Source: Trachemys scripta elegans (taxonomy: Eukaryota > Chordata > Testudines > Emydidae). Taken from it: 64,000 nt of DNA. Every line of letters starts with the position of its first letter. The first letter of the stretch is position 1. This document shows positions 1 through 10,103 of this stretch, piece by piece. The stretch lies in contig NC_048302.1 in NCBI RefSeq assembly GCF_013100865.1, forward strand, positions 67,595,474 to 67,659,473, written 5' to 3'. Position numbers and translations under genes: made by a program. Below the pieces are notes generated by a model that was not told where the DNA came from, searched no databases, and saw nothing but the letters and a program-made list of their open reading frames with translations.

Positions 1-878
1 GTGAATAACCGTAGGGGAATTAGTGGCAAAATATTTTGCTGGCCTAGCAAAAAAATGCTCAGACCAGGTCTCAAGCCAAGGGACTTTGGGGAATATCTGG
101 CTCCATCACAGGATTGTAAGGAAAATCACTTGCATGCTCCCTGTCCCTCTTTGCTCATCCACACAAGGTAAGCCACAATCTGGCCCACATTATACAAATA
201 TAAACAATAGGAAAGCTATTGCCCTGCTTTCTTGTAAGAGCTTCATAGTAAGAACTCCCCACCCAATGATTCCTCCTCCCGGTGTTCTTTGGGTCAAACA
301 CAAAATGAGCTCAGGCACCTTTTGCTTGCTTCTCAGGGCTCATGTAGGCACATTTCAATTCACTGCAGTAATCTTAGTTCTGAATATACTTGAATGGGAA
401 GTAGAACAGTTTTATCTTGTTTGCTACAGACAGATATCAATAGGGAGTGTTGAGAGTCTCTAGGAAAAACTATCCATAATTTTTTGAATACAAATCCGTG
501 TTAGTACAGGAAAGAAACTTCTGAAGACTTGCTGTTCAATAAATTGTCTTTTCCTCTCACATCAGCACAAAAAAGAAACACATCATTAAAGATGCTGATG
601 CTGTATTTTAAAGTTTGAAATCATGAGATTTATGTAACTTTGAAACTTTAAAGAGTGGAAAACATAAAACATTTATATTATACGTATCCACATTCCTCCA
701 AGTACGCATTAATAGTGCTACAAAGGAGAACAAGAAGAATGTAACAAGAATTAAACTTTGGGGGCTCGCCAGTCAGGAGATGTGGGGTTTGGCTTTGGTT
801 TGGATAAGCACTGCAGAGTTCAGATATTTAAACTTATCCAAATCTCTGAGGTCTGCCAATTGGACTAGAAGAATCCGT

Positions 879-951
879 GGGCAGATCTTCAGCTGGTGTA
901 CATTGTTGATGAGCTGTGGCAATATACACCATCTGGGGAACTGCCCCCAGG
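879..951. repeat. Small palindromic MITE ('cagctggtgta' family)
   Basis: The ends are imperfect inverted repeats: GGGCAGATCTTCAGCTGGTG on the left and a TACACC..CTGCCCC mirror on the right. Related palindromes with the same CAGCTGGTGTAAAT-type arm occur at 12619-12706, 56154-56238 and 61267-61325, so this is a dispersed non-autonomous family. No target duplication could be fixed. Confidence 0.5.
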
Positions 952-1359
952 AGAATACATCTTCTCACACTATTTTGTATCTTCCAATTCCAATCCCAGC
1001 CAGAATCAGGAAGTGGAGTGCAAAAGTGAAAACTAATAAGAAAGGATTGGATACGGGTTCACTTAGGGTTTTGAGCCAATGTTTATGTCAGTTCTTATTT
1101 TATCAGAAATGAATTGCTTATTCCTAACACATAACACACTTCCCTAGACATGAATAAACAGCACCACAGACAGCAGGCTTAATCCTGTCCTCCTTCATTA
1201 AGCAAAGCTCTCAGGCCCAAACTTTTAAAAATGCTACACTTTAAAAAGTTCAGAAGTAAAAGTTACATTGCAAAAACCCGATCCACACACACAAGACTAG
1301 ATATTAAGGCCTAATATTAGGCCCTGCTCTGGAAAAGACTTAAGCAAGTGTGGTCAATT

Positions 1360-1600
1360 ATTTGTATTACAGCAGTGCCTAGAGACCCCAACTGAAATCA
1401 GGGCTTCACTGAACTAGATGATGTACAAACAAATAGTAACAGATTGTCCTGACTTGAAAGAAGTTACAAATAAATAGATGGGGCAGACAAAGTGGAGAGG
1501 GCAAACAGAAGTGAATTAACTTGCCCAAGTTCACATAGCAGGTTGGTGGCAGAATCTGAAATAGAACCCAAGTCACCATTCACTTCAGCTACTGACTTCA
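1360..1600 (-). repeat. MIR-like (CORE-SINE type) fragment, reverse orientation
   Basis: The stretch around 1517-1575 contains ACTTGCCCAAGTTCACATAG followed by a 'ggtggcagaatctgaaatagaaccca' segment. This is the reverse complement of the conserved MIR consensus (TGTGACCTTGGGCAAGT preceded by the CTCTGCCACT region). The left part, from about 1370, matches a companion module ('gcctagagacccc..cagggc..tgtacaaaca') often joined to it in turtles. Old and diverged. Confidence 0.6.
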
Positions 1601-3119
1601 GTGGGCGTAAGAAGTGCAGGAATTGGCCCCAAATTCAGAATCAAGGAGCCAAAACCAGCTTCCTGATGGCCCTCTCAGTGTTGAGCAAAGCTCACTGGAG
1701 TTGAGAATCTAACACAAGTTATTAAATGCTGAGAAAGGAGGAGTCATAAAAATTAAAGCTGTGCAAAAAGTGCACAATGTACCCTAAACAACACGACACC
1801 TGTCTGGTTACAGGTTTCATTACATATTCAAATCACACACCATGTACACTGAAACTTCCACTGTGATTCTCAAATATATTTGGGTGAACATGGACCTAGT
1901 TTCAAGCAAACCTGGGACAATTTAAGAGTTTGGACCAAAAATCAGTTGAAGACTGGTCATTTTCACTGAGTTTTGTTTTGAGGTTTTTAGCTTGTTTGAA
2001 CCCAAAAACTCAAAGCAAAATTCAGGGGCAGAGCGCTGGCCATAATGGTTTGCCCAGCGCTAATGAAAACATAAAATAATAAAATTGCTTAGAAACTGAT
2101 CAAAACAAATGTGAAACTGATCTGTTCCCGTTGTCCAGTATGAGTGAGATACAAAAAATAGAGAGCATAAATGATTAAAAGTACATTTAATTTAATTATA
2201 ATTTTACCACAAGTATTTCTGGATGGACATATAGAATATGTCATGCTTTCCATGAAAAGTAATTTTTAGTCTGCACATAAGCATGGAGTTTTAAGTACAT
2301 GTTGCAAGTTTAGAGCATGCACTTGAAATTAACATAAAAAATGTATGTTAAACTGTATGCAGAGGGGCCCATACAGCTGTTGGTAACAGTGAGTAGTTTG
2401 ATATAAACTACCTGTCTAGCTATAAATATATAGTGATATTTTCCAGAATTTCCACCAATAGTACATACCATTATAATTTCAAGGAGGATGTCACAGAGCC
2501 AACCTATGAGCTCTTCTTAATGATGAAATCATTTCAGGAGGTTGCACATAAGGGAATGTTACTTTTATGAATAGTTTTATTATTTATTATTTATATTCAT
2601 GCAGCAACATAAATGTGCACAAAAATCTAATATGCATCAGATCATGTAATATATACTACAGTTCAGAATAACAGAAAGCAAGTTATCTGTTCCACTCATG
2701 GGCTTTATATGAAGAGATATTGCGCACATTTCATGTCCAGTCTCTAAACAAAGATGGGGTAAAGTTCTGTTTAATGTGGAAACTTTCTCACAGTATGCCT
2801 AAACACAGGTTCACTTCCAATAGTAGGATATTAACTAATATAAAACTAGAAATGAAAATATCCTTTTTTGCACTATAGCTCATGATCTTATTTCAGTACA
2901 TGGAATAATCTAAGTACTTCTTACAGATGCTAATATATAGTATATGTTAATATACTGAAACTGTTTAATAGCTGTAAATATACATAATAGCTAATGTTGT
3001 AAAATTGCAAAACTGTACATAAGGTCAACATAATGTGTTGTCATTGTCATTTTATATGTCATTAAGTACATAATTTACTGCTAGATAAAACTATATTATA
3101 CAGTGGGCAAAATGTCAAA

Positions 3120-3310
3120 TAAGGGTGCCTATTACAGGCATATTTAGATACCTAAGCAAAAGGTTTTCACAAGTGTTGGTAAGCACCCAAAACACCCATT
3201 GACTTAAGTGGGAACAGTAGGTGCTCAGCACTTCTGAGAATTAGGCCTCTTTGTTTAGGTATCTAAACATGGACTAAGTGCCTAACTTTAGGCAATAATA
3301 TTTGACAAAT
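3120..3310. repeat. Palindromic reptile MITE-like fragment (Chompy-like)
   Basis: Short inverted motifs recur: 'tatttagatacctaagc' against 'tttaggtatctaaac', and an inner 'gcacccaaaacacccattgac' against 'gtgggaacagtaggtgctcagcac'. The inner part resembles the Chompy-type MITEs described in reptiles. Boundaries are approximate and the family name is an inference from memory. Confidence 0.4.
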
Positions 3311-3868
3311 GTGGCCAGCATATTTTGTTTGAATATGGTTTGGCAGCAGGGTCCAACTTTTTCTCCTGTGTTTGTACAGCACTTAGCACAATAGATTCAC
3401 AGACCATGAGTGGGGCATCTAGGTGCTACAGCAATACAAATAAATAATGAATATTGACTTGTGAAAGCAGATCCATTGATTTCAAAAGGGACTATTCACA
3501 TAATAAGCAAGGATTGCATTAGAAACTCTTTATTTTCTCCTTATGTTTTAATCTTTTTTTAAAGAGAGAACTGGAACCTAAGCCTTCCAAGACAACATGC
3601 CAGGAGATAAACTAAGCTAGAGATATCCCAAATCAGAGTTGATATATACAGTACTAATACCGTGAGTCTGAGCACATTCAAATTTTGAGGAAATACACAT
3701 CTGGAGCTAAACTTTATCTCTTTCGCCCATCTGCAGAGACTACAGAGAGGTACATAAAGGTGACTTTTCGGGACATGGTAGAGCAGCCCCACCTTCTGTC
3801 TGACAACCCCTGTGGTGTTAAGGAGGATGAAAGTCTCAGGACAGGAGAGCATCAAGATGGAGCGTAGG

Positions 3869-4033
3869 TAGGGTGACCAGATGAGAGGAAGAAAATATCG
3901 GGACACATGGGAGGGGGGGATCCACCGGCAGAGCAAAAAAAAAAAACCAAGTGCTACCGGCAGAGCAAAATATCGGAACAAACACCTAAATATCGGGACG
4001 GTCCCAATTTTATCGGGACGTCTGGTCACCCTA
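3869..4033. mobile_element. hAT-type MITE, 165 bp, inside CR1-A
   Basis: Terminal inverted repeats are TAGGGTGACCAGATG at the left and CGTCTGGTCACCCTA at the right. The flanks are an 8-bp duplication with one mismatch: AGCGTAGG (3861-3868) and AGCATAGG (4034-4041). Eight-base duplications are the hAT signature. The interior repeats 'atcgggac' and 'ggcagagcaaaa' motifs. CR1-A sequence continues directly across the site, which confirms the boundaries. Confidence 0.9.
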
Positions 4034-4871
4034 AGCATAGGAAAATAATCCCATAGTTGGGATCCACCTTCTAGATGTCATATATCCTCTCACATTTAGG
4101 CTTAGATTAAAGTCCAGGATATCCATAGAAGCAATCTCTGAGATGCTTCCAGTTCCACGCGCAGGGCCAGTAAGACAGGCAGAACTGCAGGGCCTAAATA
4201 CATGGATGAGACAATGCTGTAGGATGGAGGGATTAAGATTTCTTAGGAATTAGGAAACCTTTGGGGGAAAAGTAACCTATACAGGAGGGATGGGTTCCAC
4301 CTTAACCAAAATGGAACCAGACTGTTGGCATGTAAAATTAAAAAAGGTTGTAAAGGAGTTTTTTAACCTAAGGGCTGGGGGAAACCCAACAGGTCTGGAG
4401 GAGCACACACATAAAAGAGTCCCATTTAAACATAACACATGAAGGCAAGCAACTAAATAGTCACAAAATGTACAAATGCTTATATACAAAGTCTAAATAC
4501 TAAGATGGGTGACCGAGAATGCCTGGCATTAGATGAGGATATTGCTGTAAGGGCATTACAGAGATCTGGTATAATGAGGGTAATCAATGGGACACAGTAA
4601 TACCAGGGTACAAAATACATTGGAATGACAAAAACAATGAGGAGTCCTTGTTGCACCTTAGAGACTAACAAATTTATTTGGGCATAAGCTTTTGTGGGCT
4701 AAAACCCACTTCATCAGATGCATGGAGTGAAAAATACAGTGAGCAGTATAAATATTACAGCACATGAAAAGATGGGAGTTGTCTTATCATGTGGGGGATC
4801 AGTGCTAACGAAGCCAATTCAGCTAAGGTGGAAGTGGCCTATTCTCAACAGTTGACAAAAAGGAGTGAATA

Positions 4872-4935
4872 TCATAGACTCATAGATTTTAAGGTCAGAA
4901 GGGACCATTATGATCATCTAGTCTGACCTCCAGGA
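4872..4935 (-). mobile_element. CR1 3' tail fragment within the Penelope-like element
   Basis: This 64-bp piece is the reverse complement of the CR1 3' terminus seen at 10045-10100 and 35300-35360 ('ggtcagactagatgatcataatggtccctt'). It replaces the part of the inverted Penelope copy that would encode the C-terminal end of the endonuclease. It is either a severely 5'-truncated CR1 insertion or a recombination product. Confidence 0.75.
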
Positions 4936-4959
4936 ATCCAGGGAGATTGAAGTGTTCTC

Positions 4960-5335
4960 CTACTGGTTTTTGTGGTTAGGTCCTAAGATGGTGTCCCTTG
5001 AATAGATGTGTGGACAGAGTTGGCAACGGAGTTTGTTGCAGGGATTGGTTCCTGGGTTAGTGTTTTTGTTGTGTGGTGTGTAGTTGCTGGTGAGTATTTG
5101 CTTCAGGTTGGGGGGCTGTGTGTAAGCAAGGATTGGCCTGTCTCCCAAGGTCTGTGAGAGTGAGGGATCGTCCTTCAGGATAGGTTGTAGATCATTGATG
5201 ATGCGCTGGAGAGGTTTAAGTTGGGGGCTGTAGGTGACGGCTGGTGGCATTCTGTTACTTTCTTTGTTGGGCCTGTCCTGTAGTGGATGATTTCTGGGTT
5301 CTCTTCTGGCTCTGTCAATCTGTTTCTTCACTTCA
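4960..5335 (-). pseudogene. Penelope-like polyprotein fragment (RT-endonuclease linker)
   Basis: This open minus-strand segment of about 123 codons starts with KKQIDRARRE and ends with a CxxCPHI zinc-like pair (CQLCPHI) followed by a short tail. It is the linker between reverse transcriptase and GIY-YIG endonuclease of a Penelope-like element. The reverse transcriptase itself is absent from this copy. The frame runs straight into sequence that belongs further downstream in the endonuclease ('ccagtaggagaacacttcaatctcc', 4947-4972 on the minus strand), so the intervening piece has been lost or moved to the plus-strand half. Confidence 0.7.
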
Positions 5336-5467
5336 CCAGGTGGGTATTGTAGTTTTCAGAACACTTGATAGAGCCAGAGCCACATCAGCCACACCATCAG
5401 GGGCTTGTTCTCCTGCACATCTACCAGTATGATATATGCCATCATGTGCCAGTAGTGCCCTTCTGCC

Positions 5468-5740
5468 ATTTACATTGGCCAAACCGGACAGTCTCTACGC
5501 AAAAGAATAAATGGACACAAATCAGACATCAAGAATTGTAACATTCAAAAACCAGTAGGAGAACACTTCAATCTCCTTGGACATTCAATAACAGACTTAA
5601 AAGTGGCAATTCTTCAATAAAAAAACTTCAAAAACAGACTCCAACAAGAAATTGCAGAACTGGAATTAATTTGCAAACTGGACACCATCAAATTAGGCCT
5701 GAATAAAGACTGGGAGTGGATGGATCACTACAAAAAGTAA
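5468..5740 (+). pseudogene. Penelope-like GIY-YIG endonuclease domain, broken
   Basis: Ninety-one codons, 5468-5740, read a Penelope GIY-YIG endonuclease C-terminal half: IYIGQTGQSLRKR, then NGHKSDIKN, KPVGEHFN and GHSITDL, and the terminal LGLNKDWEWM motif before a normal TAA at 5738. There is one in-frame stop (TAA) in the middle, after the VAILQ segment. Upstream of 5468 the frame shifts, although the text ('gacacc..tatgatatatgccatcatgtgccag') still resembles the expected cysteine-rich approach to the domain. In intact elements this domain nicks target DNA for reverse transcription. Confidence 0.85.
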
Positions 5741-6297
5741 TTTTCCCCTCTGCTGATACTCACACCATTTTGTGAATTGTTGGAAATGGGCGATGTCCAC
5801 CTTTATAGCATTGGCCTCGTTAGCACTACAAAAGTAATTTTCTTCCTTTGATATTCACCCCTTCTTGTCAACTGTTGAGAATAGGCCTCTTCCATCTTAA
5901 TTGAATTGGCCTTCTTAGCACTGACCCTCCACTTGGGAAGGCAACTCCCATCTTTTCATGTGCTGTAATATTTATATTGCTCACTGTATTTTTCACTCCG
6001 TGCATCTGATGAAGTGGGTTTTAGCCCATGAAAGGTTATGCCCAAATACATTTGTTAGTCTATACGGACTCATGGTTGATTTTGCTGATACAGACTAATA
6101 CGGCTACCACATTGGAATGGCAGAGTAGTTCACACTGCCGGGGGAGTGGCACTATATGTTTTTAAAAAGCATAGAATCAAATAAGGTGACAAATCTTAAA
6201 TGAATAAAACTATACCATAGAATCCCTATGGATAGAAATTCCATGCTTGAATAATAAAAGCATACAGTAGTAATATACTACCGACCACCTTACCAGA

Positions 6298-6660
6298 ATG
6301 GTGACAATGATCCAGAATGGTGACAATGATTGTGAAATGCTACAGGAGGTTAGACAGGCTACAAAATCAGAAAACACAATAATAATGGGTAATATCAACT
6401 ATCCTCATATTGCTTGGGTACGTTACCTCAGGGCATTATGCAGACATAATATTTCTAGACATCATAAATTACTACTTCTTGGGGCAACTAGTCTTGGAAC
6501 CCACAAGGGATTTAATCCTAAGTGATGCACAGGATCTGGTCTACAAGGTGAATATTGCTGAACTCCTCAATAATAATTATCATCATGTAATTCAATTTAG
6601 AATCTTTGCAGGGGAGAAAATACCAAACAAAAAACAAAACAAAAAACCCCCACCACAGTA
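6298..6660 (+). pseudogene. CR1-A endonuclease C-terminal half, degenerate
   Basis: Two overlapping frames give the C-terminal part of a CR1 apurinic-type endonuclease: 'QNGDNDCEMLQE' from 6310, the degenerate MGNINYPHIAW box (6386-6418; the usual form is GDFNxPxIxW), then in the next frame FLGQLVLEPTRD and LLNNNYHHVIQF. A YRPP box is visible just upstream at about 6278-6290. Several frameshifts and substituted catalytic positions make it non-functional. It belongs to the older copy, CR1-A, not to the adjacent CR1-B. Confidence 0.75.
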
Positions 6661-6894
6661 ACATTTAGCTTTTAAATGGGGGACTGCAAAAGAATGAGAA
6701 TGCTAGGTAGATGAAAATTTAAAAAAGCAGTTACAAGGGTAAAATGCCTGCAAGTAGTATGGAGACGACTTTAAAAAAACCATAATAGAAGCTCAGATTA
6801 AATATATACCCCAAATTAAAAAAAAAAAGAGTAGAAGAACATACGGAGGAAGTGTAGTGTAGATACCATTCTAATAGGTGATACTGGTGGTAGT

Positions 6895-7800
6895 ATGTCT
6901 GGGCCTAATCAGGTAAAGAATGTGAGCGAAGCCAAACAGCAAGAATTAAGATGTTTGTACACCAATGCAAAGAGCCTAGGGAACAAAATGGAGGAACTAG
7001 AGTTACTGGTGCAGGAAGTGAAACCGGATATTATAGGGATAACAGAAACATGGTGGAATGGTAGTCATGACTGGAGTACAGGTATTGAAGGGTATGTGCT
7101 GTTTAGGAAAGACAGAAATAAAGGCAAAGGTGGTGGAGTAGCACTGTATATCAATGATGAGGTAGACTGTAAAGAAATAAGAAGTGATGGAATGGATAAG
7201 ACAGAGCCTGTCTGGGCAAAAATCACATTGGAGAAGAAAGCTATTAAAACCTCCCCTGAGATAGTGCTTGGGGTGTGCTATAGACCACCAGGATCTGATT
7301 TGGATATGGATGGAGACCTTTTTAATGTTTTTAATGAAGTAAATACTAAATAGGAATTGTGTGATCATGGAAGACTTTAACTTCCCAGATATAGATTGGA
7401 GGACAAGTGCTAGTAACAATAATAGGGCTCAGAATTTCCTAGATGCAATAGCTGATGGATTCCTTCACCAAGTAGTTGCTGAACCAACAAGAGGGGATGC
7501 CATTTTAGATTTGGCTTTGGTGAGTAGTGAGGACCTCATAGAAGAAATGGTTGTACGGGATAACCTTGGTTCGAGCGATCATGAGCTAATTCAGTTTAAA
7601 CTAAATGGAAGGATAAACAAAAATAGATCTGGGACTAAGGTTTTTGATTTCAAAAGGGCTAACTTTAAAAAATTAAGGAAATTAGTTAGGGAAGTGGATT
7701 GGACTGAAGAACTTGTGGATCTAAAGGTGGAGGAGGCCTGGAATTACTTCAAGTCAAAGTTGCAGAAGCCTGCATCACAAGAAAGGGGAAAAAATTCATA
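6895..7800 (+). pseudogene. CR1-B ORF2 endonuclease domain, one frameshift
   Basis: Frame one (6895-7353) encodes an AP-type endonuclease: LRCLYTNAKSLGNKM, KPDIIGITETWWNGSHDW (active-site glutamate in the ITETWW box), GGGVALYI and VLGVCYRPPGSD. An extra A near 7346 shifts the frame. Frame two (7361-7800) continues with FNFPDIDW, where the usual GDFN glycine has become glutamate (MEDFN), then LDLALVS and SSDHELIQF, the usual catalytic SDH box. This domain nicks the target for target-primed reverse transcription. A further frameshift follows at about 7770. Confidence 0.85.
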
Positions 7801-9678
7801 GGCAGGAGTTGTAGACCAAGCTGGATGAGCAAGCATCTCAGAGAGGTGATTAAGAAAAAGCAGAAAACCTACAAGGAGTGGAAGATATGAGGGATCAGCA
7901 AGGAAAGGTACCTTATTGAGGTCAGAACATGTCGGGATAAAGTGAGAAAGGCCAAAAGCCATGTAGAGTTGGACCTTGCAAAGGGAATTAAATAGTAAAA
8001 GGTTCTATAGCCATATAAATAAGAAGAAAACAACAAAAGAAGAAGTGGGACCGCTAAACACTGAGGATGGAGTGGAGGTTAAGGATAATCTAGGCATGGC
8101 CCAATATCTAAACAAATACTTTGCCTCAGTCTTTAATGAGGCTAATGAGGAGCTTAGGGATAATGGTAGGATGACAAATGGGAATGAGGATATGGAGGTA
8201 GATATTACCAATTCCAAGGTAGAAGCCAAACACAAACAGCTTAATGGGACTAAATCGGGGGGCCCAGATAATCTTCATCCAAGAATATTAAATTGCAAGC
8301 CCATTAGCAAGAATTTTTAATGAATCAGTAAACTCAGGGGTTGTACCACAATACTGGAGAATTGCTAACATAGTTCCTATCTTTAAGAAATGTAAAAAAA
8401 GTGATCCGGGCAACTACAGGTCTGTTAGTTTGACATCTGTAGTATGCAAGGTCTTGGGGAAAAAATTTAAGGAGAAAGTAGTTAAGGACATTGAGTTCAA
8501 CAGTAATTGGGACAAATTACAACATAGTTTTATAAAAGGTAGATCATGCCAAACCAACCTGATCTCCTTCTTTGAGAAGGTAACAGATTTTTTAGACAAC
8601 GGAAACGCAGTGAATCTAATTTACCTCGATTTTAGTAAGGTATTCGATACGGTTCCACATGGGGAATTATTAACTAAATTGGAAAAGATGGGGATCAATA
8701 TGAAAATTGAAAGGTGGATAAGGAACTGGTTAAAGGGGAGACTACAACGAGTCGTACTGAAAGGTGAACTGTCAGGCTGGAGGGAGGTTACTAGTGGAGT
8801 TCCTCAGGGATCAGTTTTGGGACCAATCTTATTTAATCTTTTTATTACTATCCTTGGCACAAAAAGCGGGAATGTGCTAATAAAGCTGACACAAAGCTGG
8901 GAGGTATTGCCAATACAGAGAAGGACTGGAATATCATACAGGAAGATCTGGATGAACTCGTAAACTGGAATAATACTAATAGGATGAAATTTAATAGTGA
9001 AAAGTGCAAGGTCATGCATTTAGGGATTAATAACAAGAATTATTGTTATAAATTGGGGATGCATCAGTTGGAAGTAACGGAGGAGGAGAAGGACCTCGGA
9101 GTATTGGTTGATCACAGGATGACTATGAGCCGCCAATGTGATAGGGCCATGAAAAAGCTAATGCAGTCTTGGGATGCATCAGGTGAGGTATTTCCAGTAG
9201 AGATAAGGAGGTGTAAGTACCGTTATACAAGGCACTGGTGAGACCTCATCTGGAATACTGTGTGCAGTTCTGGTCTCCCATGTTGAAGGACGAATTCAAA
9301 TTGGAACAGGTACAGAGAAGGGCTACTAGGATGAGCCGAGGAATGGAAAACCTGTCTTCTGAAAGGAGACTCAAAGAGCTTGGCTTGTTTAGCCTAACCA
9401 AAAGAAGGCTGAGGGGAGATATGATTGCTCTCTACAAATATATCTGAGGAATAAATACCAGGGAGGGAGAGGAATTATTTAAGCTTAATACCAATGTGGA
9501 CACAAGAACAAATGGATATAAACTGGACATCAGGAAGTTTAGACTTAAAATTAGACAAAGGTTTCTAACCATCAGAGGAGTGAAGTTCTGGAACAGCCTT
9601 CCAAGGGGAGTAGTAGGGGCAAAAAACATATCTGGCTTCAAGACTAAGCTTGATAAGCTTATGGAGGGGATGGTATAA
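7801..9678 (+). pseudogene. CR1-B ORF2 reverse transcriptase region, broken
   Basis: The linker (7976-8320) and the reverse transcriptase follow the endonuclease. RT motifs are clear in 8430-8963: VKDIEFNSNWDKLQ, LIYLDFSKVFDTVPH (first catalytic aspartate) and SGVPQGSVLGPILFN. The FADD catalytic box is destroyed: at about 8885, seven bases present in CR1-C are missing, which removes the aspartates and shifts the frame. Downstream pieces (8984-9241, 9238-9447, 9496-9678) encode the thumb and C-terminal end, with KCKVMHLG, LEYCVQFWSP and FWNSLPRGVV. A TGA at 9184-9186 is shared with CR1-C. Confidence 0.85.
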
Positions 9679-10103
9679 TGAGATTGGTCTTTGACTATTA
9701 GCGGTAAATATGCCCAATGGCTTGTGATGGGATGTTAGATGGGGTGGGATCTGAGTTATTACAGAGAATTCTTTCCTCGGTGTCTTGCTGGTGAGTCTTG
9801 CCCACATGCTCAGGGTTTAGCTGATCGCCATATTTGGGGTCGGGAAGGAATTTTCCTCCAGGGTAGATTGGCAGAGGCCCTGGGAGGGTGGGGGGTTGCC
9901 TTCCTCTGCAGCATGGGGCACAGGTCATTTGCTGGAAGATTCTCTGCACCTTGAAGTCTTTAAACCATGATTTGAGGACTTCAATGGCTCAGACACAGGT
10001 TTGATACAGGAGTGGATGGGTGAGATTCTGTAGCCTGCATTGTGCAGGAGGTCAGACTAGATGATCATAATGGTCCCTTCTGACCTTAAAGTCTATGATT
10101 CTA

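Larger units (their letters stand above)
1..3689. other. Gene-free AT-rich interval with repeat scraps
   Basis: I see no supportable gene here. Open frames such as the one at 23-463 have no recognisable domain, no codon structure and no flanking splice logic. The interval holds a small palindromic MITE (879-951), a MIR-like SINE fragment (about 1360-1600) and a palindromic reptile MITE fragment (about 3120-3310). The rest, especially 1600-3100, is very AT-rich and gives no pattern I can name. Confidence 0.6.
4631..6109 (+). mobile_element. Penelope-like element, internally inverted, inside CR1-A
   Basis: The insert is flanked by a 13-bp duplication with one mismatch, CATTGGAATGRCA, at 4618-4630 and 6110-6122. 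The right end (about 5740-6109) is a non-coding tail with 'catctgatgaagtgggttttagccca' and a final ACAGACTAATACGGCTACC. The left end (4631-4871) is the reverse complement of that tail, so both ends carry the same terminal sequence in opposite orientation. The coding interior is also split: 4945-5335 reads on the minus strand and 5336-5740 on the plus strand. A 64-bp CR1 tail (4872-4935) sits in the left half. The GIY-YIG type endonuclease at 5468-5740 identifies the family. Confidence 0.85.
6842..10103 (+). mobile_element. CR1-B: younger CR1 LINE inserted in CR1-A
   Basis: A 5'-truncated CR1 copy of about 3.3 kb. It covers the whole ORF2 endonuclease, the linker, the reverse transcriptase and the 3' UTR, ending in the CR1 terminal motif 'gtctatgattct'. 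CR1-A text stops at about 6841 ('gagtagaagaac') and resumes at 10104 ('aagcaaaggaatgccacc'), which fixes both ends to within a few bases. Much of the sequence is nearly identical to CR1-C (32819-35365), so both belong to one late-active subfamily. The left boundary is uncertain by about 10 bp. Confidence 0.85.

Noticed and set aside
23..463. 146-codon open frame at the left edge
   Set aside because: No recognisable domain, an odd Cys/Ser/His-rich composition and no splice or codon signal. Best explained as chance.
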